Part shown: piece after piece, positions 15,717 to 25,419 of the stretch
How positions within the stretch are numbered: the first letter of the stretch is position 1
How the letters are laid out: the number at the start of each line of letters is the position of its first letter
NCBI GenBank assembly: GCA_902784565.1
Contig: CACZVE010000006.1
Span: forward strand, 1-64,000
DNA: 64,000 bases
From: an uncultured Prevotellaceae bacterium
GTDB lineage: Bacteria > Bacteroidota > Bacteroidia > Bacteroidales > Bacteroidaceae
Reading direction: 5' to 3'
The notes under the pieces: generated by a model
What the model was told of the DNA's origin: nothing
Seen by the model: only the letters and a program-made list of their open reading frames with translations
Databases searched by the model: none
Made by a program: the position numbers and the translations under genes

Positions 15717-15756
15717 CAGCACTTTTGATAATCAAACAATTTAAGACATAGGAATT

Positions 15757-16746
15757 ATGGCATTAACAAACGAGAAATTGACCATCGTCGGCGCAGCCGG
15801 TATGATTGGTTCAAACATGGCTCAGACCGCCTTGATGATGGGTCTGACAACTGAGATTTGTCTTTACGACGTTTTTTCTCCTGAGGGTGTAGCCGAGGAG
15901 ATGCGCCAGAGTGGTTTCGACAATGTGAACATCGTGGCTACAACAGATGCCGAAGAGGCCTTCAAGAACGCGAAGTATATCATCTCTTCAGGTGGTGCAC
16001 CCCGTAAGGCCGGTATGACCCGTGAGGACCTGCTCGCCGGTAACTGTAAGATTGCTGAGGAACTCGGTCAGAACATCAAGAAGTTTTGTCCCGATGTGAA
16101 GCACGTGGTGATCATCTTCAACCCCGCCGACCTAACAGGTCTGGTGACTCTGCTCTACTCTGGTCTGAAACCCGGACAGGTAACTACCCTCGCTGGTCTC
16201 GACACCACCCGTCTGCAGAGTGCTCTCGCCAAGAAGTTTGGTGTGATGCAGAACCAGATCACTGGTTGCGCTACCTACGGTGGCCACGGTGAGCAGATGG
16301 CCGTCTTCGGCAGCCACGTGGAGATTGCAGGTCGCAAACTGACTGACATCATCGGTACCGCTGAGTTCCCCGCTGAGGAGTGGGAGCAGATGAAGGTCGA
16401 CGTCACTAAGGGTGGTGCCAAGATCATCGAACTCCGTGGACGTTCTTCTTTCCAGAGCCCGGCCTATCTCTCTGTTGAGATGATCCGTGCCGCTATGGGT
16501 GGTGAGCCCTTCCGCTTCCCAGTAGGCACCTACGTGAAGACCGACAAGTACGACCACATCATGATGGCCATGAAGACCACCATGACTGCCGAGGGAGCTA
16601 AGTTCGAGGTGCCTCAGGGTACTGCCGAAGAGAACGCCAAACTCGACCAGAGTTACGAGCACCTCTGCAAGATGCGTGACGAACTGGTGACGCTGAACAT
16701 CGTTCCTCCCATCTCTGAGTGGAGCAAGATCAACCCGAACCTCTAA
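15757..16746 (+). CDS. mdh: Malate dehydrogenase
   Basis: A 329-residue NAD-dependent lactate/malate dehydrogenase family enzyme interconverting malate and oxaloacetate, used in the reductive branch to succinate in this group. It has the Rossmann start LTIVGAAGMIGSNMA, the substrate arginine region (GAPRKAGMTREDLL), the NPAD segment, LDTTRLQ, and the catalytic His in YGGHGEQM. The length fits the longer Bacteroidales form. Strong preference for C- and G-ending codons suggests high expression. Confidence 0.92.
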   Translation: MALTNEKLTIVGAAGMIGSNMAQTALMMGLTTEICLYDVFSPEGVAEEMRQSGFDNVNIVATTDAEEAFKNAKYIISSGGAPRKAGMTREDLLAGNCKIAEELGQNIKKFCPDVKHVVIIFNPADLTGLVTLLYSGLKPGQVTTLAGLDTTRLQSALAKKFGVMQNQITGCATYGGHGEQMAVFGSHVEIAGRKLTDIIGTAEFPAEEWEQMKVDVTKGGAKIIELRGRSSFQSPAYLSVEMIRAAMGGEPFRFPVGTYVKTDKYDHIMMAMKTTMTAEGAKFEVPQGTAEENAKLDQSYEHLCKMRDELVTLNIVPPISEWSKINPNL

Positions 16747-16776
16747 ATCACTTGGAGGTTTCCGTATGAAACAATA

Positions 16777-16804
16777 ATCCCCGTCAGATCGACCTGACGG
16801 GGAT
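16777..16804. terminator. Bidirectional terminator between mdh and nhaD
   Basis: A perfect 11-bp stem ATCCCCGTCAG/CTGACGGGGAT with a 6-nt loop, followed by GATTCTTTTTT on the plus strand. It stands between convergent stops. Confidence 0.8.
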
Positions 16805-16813
16805 GATTCTTTT

Positions 16814-18145
16814 TTAGAACAACAGTGTCCGTTCAAGCCAGTAGATAAGGATACCGGCGAGGTAGCCGACGAAAGCAATCCACGTGATCTTCTTCATATA
16901 CCAGCCGAAGGTGATCTTCTCCAGACCCATGACGACAACGCCAGCAGCAGAGCCGATGATGAGCATCGAACCGCCGACGCCGGCACAGTAGGCCAGCAAC
17001 TGCCAGAAGATGCCGTCGACAGCCATATCGCCTGCTGCAGCCACAGGATACATACCCATACAACCTGCCACCAGCGGTACGTTATCGACGATGGATGACA
17101 GCACACCGATGATACCTGTCACCAGATAATGGTTGCCCTCGAAGGTAGCGTCGAGAACGCCGCCCAACATGGTAAGTACGCCGATCTCCTGTAATACTGC
17201 CACAGCCATCAGGATGCCTAGGAAGAACATGATGGTGGAGAGGTCGATACGGGAAAGGAGGTCGCTGACGCGCTGGGCCATCGTGTCGTCTTCTGCAGTA
17301 TTATGGTGGAAGATCTCCGTGACTGTCCATAGGATACCAAGCACGAGGAGGATGCCCATAAACGGAGGCAGATGGGTAATGGTCTTAAAGATGGGTACGA
17401 AACAGAGACCGCCCACACCCAACCAGAAGATGATGTTACGCTGGGCTTTGGTGAACTGACTGATATCGGCCTTCGGCAGGTTCTGTGACTTGTCGAACTT
17501 ACCTTTCAACTGGAACTGGAGGATGAAGGCAGGCACCAGCATGGACACCAGTGAGGGAACGAAGATCTCGCTGATGACACCCTGAGTAGTGATGACGCCC
17601 TTGATCCAGAGCATAATGGTGGTGACGTCACCGATGGGTGAGAAGGCTCCTCCGGAGTTGGCGGAGATAACCACCAAGGCAGCGTAGAGAAGACGGTCTG
17701 TCTGACTCTGCACCAGTTTGCGCAGCACCATAATCATCACGATACTTGTCGTCAGGTTGTCGAGGATGGCAGAGAGGAAAAAAGTCATGAACGCCACACG
17801 CCACATAAGTTTCCGCTTGGAACGTGTCTTGATGGTGTCGCGCACAAAGTTGAAACCGCCGTTGGAGTCGACAATCTCGACAATGGTCATGGCACCCATC
17901 AGGAAGAACAGCGTACCGGCAGCGTCGCCCAGATGATGCTCGATGATCTCACTGATATGGTGGACGATGCTCTCTCCGGCAATGGCGGGATAATAGTCGG
18001 CGGGACTTGTCATCAGCAGAGTCCAACACAATACACACATCAGCAGCGCGATGGCTGCCTTGTTGATTTTCGTCACACCTTCCAAGGCAATACACAGGTA
18101 GCCGATGCAGAAAACGACGACTATGAGCAGGGATAATGTAGACAT
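16814..18145 (-). CDS. nhaD: Na+/H+ antiporter, NhaD type
   Basis: A 443-residue inner-membrane protein of the ion-transporter superfamily, with about 12 hydrophobic helices. Recognisable NhaD segments are SAILDNLTTSIVMIMVLRKL, NSGGAFSPIGDVTT and the later IVDNVPLVAG, whose Asp/Asn residues lie in the transport path. It would extrude Na+ (or Li+) in exchange for protons. It is a monocistronic gene with a strong consensus promoter and shares a terminator with convergent mdh. Confidence 0.88.
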   Translation of the reverse strand: MSTLSLLIVVVFCIGYLCIALEGVTKINKAAIALLMCVLCWTLLMTSPADYYPAIAGESIVHHISEIIEHHLGDAAGTLFFLMGAMTIVEIVDSNGGFNFVRDTIKTRSKRKLMWRVAFMTFFLSAILDNLTTSIVMIMVLRKLVQSQTDRLLYAALVVISANSGGAFSPIGDVTTIMLWIKGVITTQGVISEIFVPSLVSMLVPAFILQFQLKGKFDKSQNLPKADISQFTKAQRNIIFWLGVGGLCFVPIFKTITHLPPFMGILLVLGILWTVTEIFHHNTAEDDTMAQRVSDLLSRIDLSTIMFFLGILMAVAVLQEIGVLTMLGGVLDATFEGNHYLVTGIIGVLSSIVDNVPLVAGCMGMYPVAAAGDMAVDGIFWQLLAYCAGVGGSMLIIGSAAGVVVMGLEKITFGWYMKKITWIAFVGYLAGILIYWLERTLLF

Positions 18146-18187
18146 ATCTTTGTTGTTTCTTGTTTATTATTACTACAAAAGTGCCTG

Positions 18188-18219
18188 CAAAGGTACAAAT
18201 AAGCGAGGAAAACACCAAA
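18188..18219 (-). promoter_or_regulatory. Promoter of nhaD
   Basis: On the minus strand TTTG (18216-18219), 20 bp, TACCTTTG (18188-18195); a full consensus match. Confidence 0.7.
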
Positions 18220-18278
18220 TTTATCGAAAAAAATAAAAAATAATAGTCTATATTCTTGGCTATATCCTTAAGAATTCG

Positions 18279-18286
18279 TATCTTTG
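18279..18286 (+). promoter_or_regulatory. -7 box almost touching the 18296 start
   Basis: TATCTTTG ends only 9 bp before the ATG, with CTTG at the -33 position (18255-18258). A transcript starting about 7 nt downstream would be nearly leaderless. Confidence 0.6.
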
Positions 18287-18295
18287 CCTTCTAGT

Positions 18296-18871
18296 ATGAA
18301 TAACAACGTGATACTGGTTGACGCGGACTACGTCGACAAAGTCGCATTCAATTTGATTGTGAACTTTGAGCGCATGATAGGGCGCCGCATTCCACAGGCA
18401 GACTTTGCCAAGTGGATAGACTGTGTGGCTCTCGACGGAGGCATCCGTGAAGGGGAGCAGGAGACGCAGGTCATCCTGTTGCACGACAAGCAGAAGAATG
18501 CCATGGATAACTTCACCCCAGGCAACTTTAAGGAGGAACTGAACGGCAAGGCTTTCAAGGACCACCTTGGGGAGTTCGTGATCAATGCCTATCCCGTAGA
18601 GGATATCGTGGGCGGCGAACAACAGTTTATCGGTACCCTGCAGATGGTTTGTACCCAAAAGGAGGTGAAGCGCGTCATGGTGATTCCCAATGCCGAAGAC
18701 CCTAATATATATAATAAGGTACGCGAGGCACTTCGTAAGACAGATGATGACAAGCGTATCACGGTGTTCGCCATGCAGCCCATGCCAGGAGGCAACTTCC
18801 AACAGGAAATCCTGGGTTACTCGCTGATGGCAGCCCTCGGCATCCGTTCAGACGAAATCAATTGTAAATAG
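18296..18871 (+). CDS. Conserved hypothetical protein (DUF6621-like)
   Basis: A 191-residue soluble alpha/beta protein. The ATG at 18296 is chosen because the promoter box at 18279-18286 overlaps any earlier start. The sequence opens MNNNVILVDADYVDKVAFNL, a strand with paired acidic residues followed by a helix, then a second strand-turn around VMVIPNAEDPNIYNKV; this hints at a Rossmann-like or NYN-like fold but no catalytic motif is certain. I recall a Bacteroidales family DUF6621 of this form. It is followed by the saccharopine-dehydrogenase-like gene, possibly in one transcript. Confidence 0.6.
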   Translation: MNNNVILVDADYVDKVAFNLIVNFERMIGRRIPQADFAKWIDCVALDGGIREGEQETQVILLHDKQKNAMDNFTPGNFKEELNGKAFKDHLGEFVINAYPVEDIVGGEQQFIGTLQMVCTQKEVKRVMVIPNAEDPNIYNKVREALRKTDDDKRITVFAMQPMPGGNFQQEILGYSLMAALGIRSDEINCK

Positions 18872-18921
18872 TCAAATGGCTAAATAAATTTGTAATTTGT
18901 AAATTGTATAATTGTAAATAA
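18863..18921. repeat. Short AT-rich low-complexity repeat
   Basis: Overlapping TTTGTAA/ATTGTAAAT units lie between the stop at 18871 and the next ATG at 18927. Similar simple repeats recur elsewhere in the window, including inside coding regions. Confidence 0.6.
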
Positions 18922-18926
18922 CTAAG

Positions 18927-20165
18927 ATGGCAAAAGTATTGATGATTGGCGCCGGAGGCGTCGCAACGGTAGCAGCATTCAAGATCGCACAGAATGCCGA
19001 CGTGTTTACAGACTTTATGATTGCCAGCCGCAGGAAGGCAAAATGTGACAAGATTGTGGCCGACATCCATAAGGCAGGTTATCAAATGGACATCAAGACG
19101 GCTCAGGTGGACGCCGACGATGTGGAACAGTTGAAGGCTCTGTTCAATGACTATAAGCCCGAACTGGTGATCAACCTCGCCCTGCCCTATCAGGATCTGA
19201 CCATCATGGATGCTTGTCTGGCCTGTGGCTGTAATTATCTCGACACAGCCAATTACGAGCCGAAGGACGAGGCGCACTTCGAGTATTCCTGGCAGTGGGC
19301 ATATAAAGACCGGTTCGAACAAGCTGGTCTGACAGCCATCCTCGGCTGTGGCTTCGATCCGGGTGTGAGCGGTGTCTATACAGCCTACGCTGCTAAGCAC
19401 CACTTCGACGAGATCCATTATCTCGACATCGTGGACTGCAACGCCGGTGATCATCATCACGCCTTTGCCACGAACTTCAATCCAGAGATCAATATCCGTG
19501 AGATTACACAGAAAGGACTCTACTATAAGGACGGACAATGGATTGAGACGGAGCCGTTGGAGATCCACAAGCCTCTCACCTACCCCAACATCGGACCGCG
19601 TGAGTCATATCTATTGCACCATGAGGAACTGGAATCGTTGGTAAAGAACTACCCCACCATCAAACAGGGTCGTTTCTGGATGACCTTCGGCGAACAGTAT
19701 CTGAAACACCTCGACGTGATCCAGAACATCGGCATGAGTCGTATCGACGAAATCGTCTACGAGGCACCGTTGGCAGACAATCCTGAGAAGACGGTGAAGG
19801 TGAAGATCGTGCCTTTGCAGTTCCTGAAGGCTGTACTGCCCAATCCGCAGGATTTGGGTGAGAACTACGAAGGTGAGACCTCTATAGGTTGTCGCATCCG
19901 TGGTATCAAGGACGGAAAGGAACACACCTACTATGTCTATAACAACTGCAAGCATCAGGAAGCCTACAAGGAAACTGGCATGCAGGGTGTGTCGTACACG
20001 ACCGGTGTGCCAGCCATGATCGGAGCGATGATGTTCGTGAAGGGCATCTGGAAGAAACCCGGTGTGTGGAACGTAGAAGACTTTGATCCCGATCCTTTCA
20101 TGGAACAACTCAACAAACAGGGTCTGCCCTGGCATGAGGTGTTCGACGGTGATTTAGAATTATAA
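18927..20165 (+). CDS. Saccharopine dehydrogenase family, carboxynorspermidine synthase-like
   Basis: A 412-residue oxidoreductase with an N-terminal Rossmann fold (VLMIGAGGVATVAAFKIAQ), the conserved GCGFDPGVSGVYTAYAAKHH block and GRFWMTFGEQYLKHLDVI. These features fit carboxynorspermidine dehydrogenase, which reduces the Schiff base of aspartate semialdehyde with a diamine on the alternative spermidine route used by many Bacteroidetes. The partner decarboxylase is not in the window, so the exact substrate is inferred from family likeness. It lies 26 bp upstream of recA. Confidence 0.8.
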   Translation: MAKVLMIGAGGVATVAAFKIAQNADVFTDFMIASRRKAKCDKIVADIHKAGYQMDIKTAQVDADDVEQLKALFNDYKPELVINLALPYQDLTIMDACLACGCNYLDTANYEPKDEAHFEYSWQWAYKDRFEQAGLTAILGCGFDPGVSGVYTAYAAKHHFDEIHYLDIVDCNAGDHHHAFATNFNPEINIREITQKGLYYKDGQWIETEPLEIHKPLTYPNIGPRESYLLHHEELESLVKNYPTIKQGRFWMTFGEQYLKHLDVIQNIGMSRIDEIVYEAPLADNPEKTVKVKIVPLQFLKAVLPNPQDLGENYEGETSIGCRIRGIKDGKEHTYYVYNNCKHQEAYKETGMQGVSYTTGVPAMIGAMMFVKGIWKKPGVWNVEDFDPDPFMEQLNKQGLPWHEVFDGDLEL

Positions 20166-20191
20166 CCCTTAAATTCTTATAACAACAAACT

Positions 20192-21211
20192 ATGGCAAAA
20201 GAAAAAGAAGAAGCAATGAGCCCCCAGGAGGGTAAGTTGAAGGCATTGCAGGCAGCAATGTCGAAGATTGAGAAAGATTTCGGTAAAGGCTCCATCATGC
20301 GAATGGGTGATGAGCAGATAGAGAACGTAGAGGTGATTCCCACAGGATCCATCGGTCTGAACGCCGCCCTCGGCGTCGGCGGCTATCCCAAGGGACGTAT
20401 CATCGAGATCTACGGTCCGGAGTCATCGGGTAAGACCACATTGGCCATCCATGCCATCGCCGAGTGTCAGAAGGCGGGTGGTCTGGCTGCCTTCATCGAT
20501 GCAGAACACGCCTTCGACCGTTTCTACGCTGCCAACCTCGGCGTGGATATCGACAACCTGTATATCTCACAACCCGACAATGGTGAACAAGCTTTGGAGA
20601 TTGCAGACCAACTGATCCGCTCGTCGGCTATTGACATCATCGTCATCGACTCTGTGGCCGCCCTGACACCGAAGAAGGAGATCGAGGGTGACATGGGCGA
20701 CTCGGCTGTAGGATTACAGGCACGACTGATGAGTCAGGCCCTCCGCAAACTCACCTCAACCATCTCGAAGACCAACACCACCTGCATCTTCATCAACCAG
20801 TTGAGAGAGAAGATCGGCGTGATGTTCGGCAACCCAGAGACCACCACAGGCGGTAACGCCCTGAAGTTCTATGCCTCAGTACGTCTGGATATCCGTCGTG
20901 TGACGAGTATCAAAGACGGCGACAATATCATCGGCAATCAGGTACGTGTGAAGATTGTGAAGAACAAGGTGGCTCCTCCCTTCCGCAAGGCTGAGTTTGA
21001 GATTACCTTCGGTGAGGGTATCTCGAAGATCGGTGAGATTGTAGACCTCGGCGTGGAGTACGGCATCATCAAGAAGAGCGGTTCGTGGTTCTCTTACGGA
21101 GAATCGAGACTGGCTCAGGGGCGTGATGCCGTAAAGGAACTGTTGAAAGACAATCCCGAACTCTGCGAGGAACTGGAGGCCAAGATCATGGAAGCGATCA
21201 AGGATCAATAA
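20192..21211 (+). CDS. recA: Recombinase RecA
   Basis: A 339-residue RecA, the strand-exchange ATPase and SOS co-protease. Walker A is GPESSGKTT, Walker [11 protein letters not shown], and the C-terminal [20 protein letters not shown] block is typical. The L2 loop [30 protein letters not shown] is present in full. No SOS box can be judged in the short gap upstream. It ends at a strong terminator. Confidence 0.97.
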   Translation: MAKEKEEAMSPQEGKLKALQAAMSKIEKDFGKGSIMRMGDEQIENVEVIPTGSIGLNAALGVGGYPKGRIIEIYGPESSGKTTLAIHAIAECQKAGGLAAFIDAEHAFDRFYAANLGVDIDNLYISQPDNGEQALEIADQLIRSSAIDIIVIDSVAALTPKKEIEGDMGDSAVGLQARLMSQALRKLTSTISKTNTTCIFINQLREKIGVMFGNPETTTGGNALKFYASVRLDIRRVTSIKDGDNIIGNQVRVKIVKNKVAPPFRKAEFEITFGEGISKIGEIVDLGVEYGIIKKSGSWFSYGESRLAQGRDAVKELLKDNPELCEELEAKIMEAIKDQ

Positions 21212-21218
21212 AAACAAC

Positions 21219-21244
21219 AAATCCCAGCCGGTTGGCTGGGATTT
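21219..21244 (+). terminator. recA terminator
   Basis: A perfect 11-bp stem AAATCCCAGCC/GGCTGGGATTT with a GGTT loop. It lies 8 bp after the recA stop and also between convergent genes. Confidence 0.75.
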
Positions 21245-21272
21245 ATCATTTATGTCGGCTGAGGTTTGTTAT

Positions 21273-22691
21273 TTATAGCGGAGTACCATTCTCACGCTGC
21301 CACTCATTGTTGGCTTGAGACTTCGTAGCAGCCTTACGACGGGTCTGTGTCTTCTTACTGTTGTTCTGGGCAGGTGTGGTATAACTCTCCACACGTCCGT
21401 TACGTCCGAAAGTCACCGTCAGATAACCTGTTGAACGCTGGTAGAGCCACATATAACGACCATCGCTGGAAGCCTCCTTACGTGAAGGCTCTTCACCCAT
21501 AGCCAGAATCACCTCATCCTCGCTCATACCGACGATGACACGACCCTGTTGGATGGCAGCACGGGCTGCCTGGGATGTCTCACGGGCCTGACCTGCACCC
21601 ATGGCGAAGAGATAGCCGAAATACTCATCCTCCTTGGCACGGGCATTGGGTTTGCCTACTGGATTGGTAAAGGTGACATCCTTATAGAACACACGACGCG
21701 ACTCAATCTCTGTCAGTGTCAAAGTGACAAACTCGCTGTTGGGCTGTGCCAGCGTATTATCCACGCGGAACGACATCATCTTCGGAATCGTTACATAGCG
21801 CTCCTTACCGTCGCCCTTGGTCACCATCTCCGTCTTATACTTGTTGTGGATCACCTGTCCGATATAGGTCTTGAAATCCTTGTTCACCTTCATCACAGCA
21901 TCCTGCAGTTCGAAGGCGCCATAGAAGGTGTGCTTCAACGAGTCCATGATAAACTCATCGTCGCGCATACCGCTGTTGGTCTTCGACATGGCCACCACCT
22001 GATAATACTCATTGCCGAGTTCATCCTCAACGATGATCTTCACTGGGAAATTACGGGTTCCTACACCGACAGCAGTCACCGTCACCTCCGTGTTCATCGG
22101 CTGGATGGTCTCACGGTAACCGTCACCGTCCGTCTCGGTATCTACACGATAGATACGGGTCTTGGTAAACAGTTTCTTACCCATCAACTGCTCACGGGCA
22201 ATATCAACATCGCCCAGATAGGCCAGCGTCGGAACACCCAACTTGCCATAGCAGTAGTCATCGAAGGAACCGCTAGGGATCTCATAATAATACATCTTGT
22301 TCTCATCCTGGCAAAGGAAATTCATACGCCAGTGACCGTCACTGCTCTCACTTTTACCTTTGTAGATCATAATCTTGTGACGCAATGACATACTACTTAC
22401 CTCCTTGCCCGTAGCGGCATCGGCAAATGTCTTCACCACAAGGTCATACTTCTCAGGCATCACCATGAACTTCATGCCTTCCTTCCAGTCGCAAAGACTA
22501 TAGAACTTGAAATTCTGACCAATGAAATCCTTGGCAGTCTCTTCTTCCTCTACTGTCGTCTCCTCTGTCAGAAGATTCTCTACAGCAACCTTCTTCTTAG
22601 CGCTCTTGGTCTTCACGATGTAGGAGTTTTCCTGAGCCGAAACCGTCATCAACAACATGGCCAATCCGGCTGTCAAAATCGCTCTTTTCAT
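21273..22691 (-). CDS. Secreted hypothetical protein with BamE/SmpA-like C-terminal motif
   Basis: A 472-residue protein with a signal peptide (MKRAILTAGLAMLLMTVSAQ). Most of the sequence is a beta-rich region of unknown family. Residues 395-440 read IVGMSEDEVILAMGEEP and then MWLYQRSTGYLTVTFGRNG, the pattern of the small BamE/SmpA fold used in envelope assembly (GMs..eV...lG.P...). The tail is basic. It stands alone between recA and dnaK with its own TATCTTTG box at 22727-22734. A periplasmic role is likely; the function is unknown. Confidence 0.65.
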   Translation of the reverse strand: MKRAILTAGLAMLLMTVSAQENSYIVKTKSAKKKVAVENLLTEETTVEEEETAKDFIGQNFKFYSLCDWKEGMKFMVMPEKYDLVVKTFADAATGKEVSSMSLRHKIMIYKGKSESSDGHWRMNFLCQDENKMYYYEIPSGSFDDYCYGKLGVPTLAYLGDVDIAREQLMGKKLFTKTRIYRVDTETDGDGYRETIQPMNTEVTVTAVGVGTRNFPVKIIVEDELGNEYYQVVAMSKTNSGMRDDEFIMDSLKHTFYGAFELQDAVMKVNKDFKTYIGQVIHNKYKTEMVTKGDGKERYVTIPKMMSFRVDNTLAQPNSEFVTLTLTEIESRRVFYKDVTFTNPVGKPNARAKEDEYFGYLFAMGAGQARETSQAARAAIQQGRVIVGMSEDEVILAMGEEPSRKEASSDGRYMWLYQRSTGYLTVTFGRNGRVESYTTPAQNNSKKTQTRRKAATKSQANNEWQRENGTPL

Positions 22692-22802
22692 TCTTAAGCA
22701 AAATTTAAATTGTACAATTTACGGTGCAAAGATATAATTTTTTTCTGATACTTGTGCCAAAATGTCGTAACAAAAATCAAATTTAGGCAAAAAAAGTCTG
22801 TT

Positions 22803-22818
22803 TGGCACGTGCTTTGCT
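22803..22818 (+). promoter_or_regulatory. Sigma-54-type promoter upstream of dnaK
   Basis: TGGCAC (22803-22808), 5 bp, TTGCT (22814-22818) is an exact match to the -24/-12 consensus TGGCAC-N5-TTGCW with GG and GC 10 bp apart. Transcription would start near 22828, about 50 bp before the dnaK ATG. No TAnnTTTG box is seen in this position. Confidence 0.65.
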
Positions 22819-22880
22819 ATGTTTTTTACGGATTTTTATCCAAATTTTCGTGATTAATAACAAATTAAAATGATACAATT

Positions 22881-24800
22881 ATGGGAAAGATTATTGGAAT
22901 TGACTTAGGAACTACCAACAGTTGCGTTGCCGTATTCGAAGGTAACGAACCAGTAGTAATTGCCAACAGCGAGGGTAAGCGTACGACTCCCTCCGTCGTT
23001 GGTTTTGTTGAGAATGGTGAGCGTAAGATCGGTGACCCTGCCAAGCGTCAGGCCATCACCAATCCGAAGAACACCGTTTATTCTATCAAGCGTTTTATGG
23101 GTGAGAACTGGCAGCAGACCGAAAAGGAGATTGCCCGCGTACCTTATTCAGTAGTGAATGAGGGTGGCTATCCTCGTGTTGACATCAATGGTCGTAAGTA
23201 CACCCCGCAGGAGATTTCTGCCATGGTGCTCCAGAAGATGAAGAAGACGGCTGAGGATTACCTCGGACAGGAGGTGACAGAGGCAGTGATTACCGTACCT
23301 GCTTACTTCTCCGACTCTCAGCGTCAGGCCACAAAGGAGGCTGGTCAGATTGCAGGTCTCGATGTGAAGCGTATCGTGAACGAGCCGACAGCCGCTGCGC
23401 TGGCATACGGTGTGGATAAGGCCAACAAGGATATGAAGATTGCCGTGTTCGACCTCGGTGGTGGTACATTCGATATCTCTATCCTCGAATTCGGCGGCGG
23501 TGTGTTCGAGGTACTCTCTACCAATGGTGATACCCATCTGGGTGGTGACGACTTCGACCAGGCCATCATCGACTGGCTGGTCCAGGAGTTCAAGAACGAC
23601 GAGGGTGCCAACCTGAAGGACGATCCGATGGCTATGCAGCGTCTGAAGGAGGCTGCTGAGAAGGCAAAGATCGAACTGTCTTCAAGTACCAGCACTGAGA
23701 TCAACCTGCCGTATATCATGCCGGTAGGTGGTGTTCCCAAGCACTTGGTGAAGACCTTGACCCGTGCCAAGTTCGAGCAACTGGCTCACGACCTGATCCA
23801 GGCTTGTCTGGCTCCCTGTCAGAAGGCTATCGCTGATGCCAAACTGACTACTGCAGATATCGATGAGGTAATCCTCGTGGGTGGTTCAAGCCGTATCCCC
23901 GCTGTGCAGACGCTGGTGAAGAACTACTTCGGCAAGGAGCCTTCAAAGGGTGTGAATCCTGACGAGGTGGTAGCCGTAGGTGCTGCTATCCAGGGTGCTA
24001 TCCTGAACAAGGAAGGTGGCGTAGGCGACATCGTGCTGCTCGACGTGACCCCGCTGACACTGGGTATCGAGACACTGGGTGGTGTGATGACCAAACTGAT
24101 CGAGGCCAACACGACCATTCCTTGCAAGAAGAGCGAGACATTCTCTACCGCTGCAGACAATCAGACAGAAGTGACCATCCACGTACTGCAAGGTGAACGT
24201 CCGATGGCTGCTCAGAACAAGTCTATCGGTCAGTTCAACCTGACAGGTATTGCTCCTGCCCGTCGTGGTATTCCTCAGATCGAGGTCACCTTCGACATCG
24301 ATGCCAACGGTATCTTAAAAGTCAGCGCTAAGGATAAGGCCACTGGTAAAGAACAGGCCATCCGCATCGAGGCTTCTTCTGGTCTGTCACAGGATGAGAT
24401 CAACCGCATGAAGGCCGAGGCCGAGCAGAATGCCGAGAACGATAAGCGTGAGCGCGAGCGTATCGACAAACTGAATCAGGCAGACTCGATGATCTTCCAG
24501 ACCGAGAACCAGTTGAATGAACTCGGCGACAAGATCCCTGCCCAGTACAAGCCCGCCATCGAACAGGCCCTCCAGAAGTTGAAGGACGCCCACAAGGCTG
24601 GTGACATCGCTGCCATCGACGCTGCCATTGCAGAACTCAACGCAGCCTGGCAGACTGCCTCACAGCAGATGTACCAGCAGTCTGGTGCAGCCGGCCAGCC
24701 CGGCGGCGACACCTATCAGGGTGGCGACCAGCAGCAGTCCCAGCAGGAAGGCCCGAAGGCAGAAGATATCCAAGACGCAGACTTCGAGGAGGTGAAGTAA
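22881..24800 (+). CDS. dnaK: Chaperone DnaK (Hsp70)
   Basis: A 639-residue Hsp70 that binds exposed hydrophobic peptides in an ATP-driven cycle. It opens [20 protein letters not shown] and carries the phosphate motifs [11 protein letters not shown] and VGGSSRIP; the substrate-binding domain starts after [16 protein letters not shown]. The C-terminal tail is Gln/Gly-rich and ends DADFEEVK. A second copy of the last codons (FEEVK and stop) lies at 26673-26690. Control by a sigma-54-type promoter is suggested by 22803-22818. Confidence 0.98.
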   Translation: MGKIIGIDLGTTNSCVAVFEGNEPVVIANSEGKRTTPSVVGFVENGERKIGDPAKRQAITNPKNTVYSIKRFMGENWQQTEKEIARVPYSVVNEGGYPRVDINGRKYTPQEISAMVLQKMKKTAEDYLGQEVTEAVITVPAYFSDSQRQATKEAGQIAGLDVKRIVNEPTAAALAYGVDKANKDMKIAVFDLGGGTFDISILEFGGGVFEVLSTNGDTHLGGDDFDQAIIDWLVQEFKNDEGANLKDDPMAMQRLKEAAEKAKIELSSSTSTEINLPYIMPVGGVPKHLVKTLTRAKFEQLAHDLIQACLAPCQKAIADAKLTTADIDEVILVGGSSRIPAVQTLVKNYFGKEPSKGVNPDEVVAVGAAIQGAILNKEGGVGDIVLLDVTPLTLGIETLGGVMTKLIEANTTIPCKKSETFSTAADNQTEVTIHVLQGERPMAAQNKSIGQFNLTGIAPARRGIPQIEVTFDIDANGILKVSAKDKATGKEQAIRIEASSGLSQDEINRMKAEAEQNAENDKRERERIDKLNQADSMIFQTENQLNELGDKIPAQYKPAIEQALQKLKDAHKAGDIAAIDAAIAELNAAWQTASQQMYQQSGAAGQPGGDTYQGGDQQQSQQEGPKAEDIQDADFEEVK

Positions 24801-24882
24801 GTCGCAGACTGTCAATTTATTAAAAGAGGCATAGCGAAACTAATTGCTATGCCTCTTTTGTTTTAAATCACCTCGAAGTGGC
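24783..24882. repeat. Direct repeat, copy A: dnaK tail, terminator, HAD-gene tail
   Basis: About 100 bp similar to 26673-26767. It contains FEEVK-stop codons, the terminator, and a minus-strand HFEVI-stop tail that belongs to the HAD phosphatase gene ending at 26748. The last 37 bases (24846-24882) are identical to 26731-26767. It marks the left edge of the HigBA island. Confidence 0.8.
24822..24859. terminator. dnaK terminator
   Basis: A 14-bp stem AAAAGAGGCATAGC/GCTATGCCTCTTTT with a 10-nt loop and T-rich flanks on both strands, 21 bp after the dnaK stop. Confidence 0.85.
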
Positions 24883-25153
24883 AGAGGGTTTGGCTACTAG
24901 GCAATAGACTGCCCCAGATTCAAGGCAGACTTTTCCAATATGGAAGCGACAACTGCGTTTTCTCAGACTGATGAATCCATTTCTGGAACACGATGTTGCA
25001 AAATCCACTCATACAATCGGAACACAAAATGAATTGTCCAAAAAGCCAGACAGACGGTTAATCATTATTATCTTATTTTTCCCAATATCTTACTACTTTT
25101 TCCGTATCTGTGTAAACAAACATCTATATTTTGAATAAAAAAGTGTTATAACA

Positions 25154-25285
25154 GAAGACGGTGATTCTCAGGTGAAGGAAAACGGCAAGACCTACAAGTG
25201 TTCCATCTGGCTCGACGGCAACAACCTGAAGGTTCGTGGCTACGTCGCTATGTTCTACGAAACCCAAACCTGGACAAGAAAGTAA
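25154..25285 (+). pseudogene. Remnant of a DUF2147 gene (C-terminal 43 codons)
   Basis: An open stretch without a start encodes NGKTYKCSIWLDGNNLKVRG, then YVAMFYETQTWTRK and a stop. This is the conserved end of DUF2147 proteins (tYkc.mWl..n.LkVRGY...GrtqtWtR), small periplasmic beta-rich proteins of Bacteroidetes. The rest of the gene is absent, and the expected Gly-Arg before TQTWTR is replaced. The preceding 270 bp (24883-25153) show nothing recognisable. Confidence 0.7.
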
Positions 25286-25369
25286 ACACGACCTCACCAT
25301 CTTTGAGCAAGGAAGGGATCACCTGAATTTGTGATTCTTCGAGTCATTTTTAAGATTTTCCGAAAAACA

Positions 25370-25401
25370 TTTGGAAATTCTGAAAAATAGTACTATATTT
25401 G
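25370..25401 (+). promoter_or_regulatory. Promoter of higBA
   Basis: TTTG (25370-25373), 20 bp, TATATTTG (25394-25401), an exact consensus. The gene starts 18 bp downstream, so an upstream TTG start is excluded. Confidence 0.75.
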
Positions 25402-25419
25402 TACCCAAAAACAAAAAAG

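Noticed and set aside
21630..21648. A second sigma-54 site (TGGCACGGGCATTGGG)
   Set aside because: The -12 part lacks TTGC and it lies inside a coding region.
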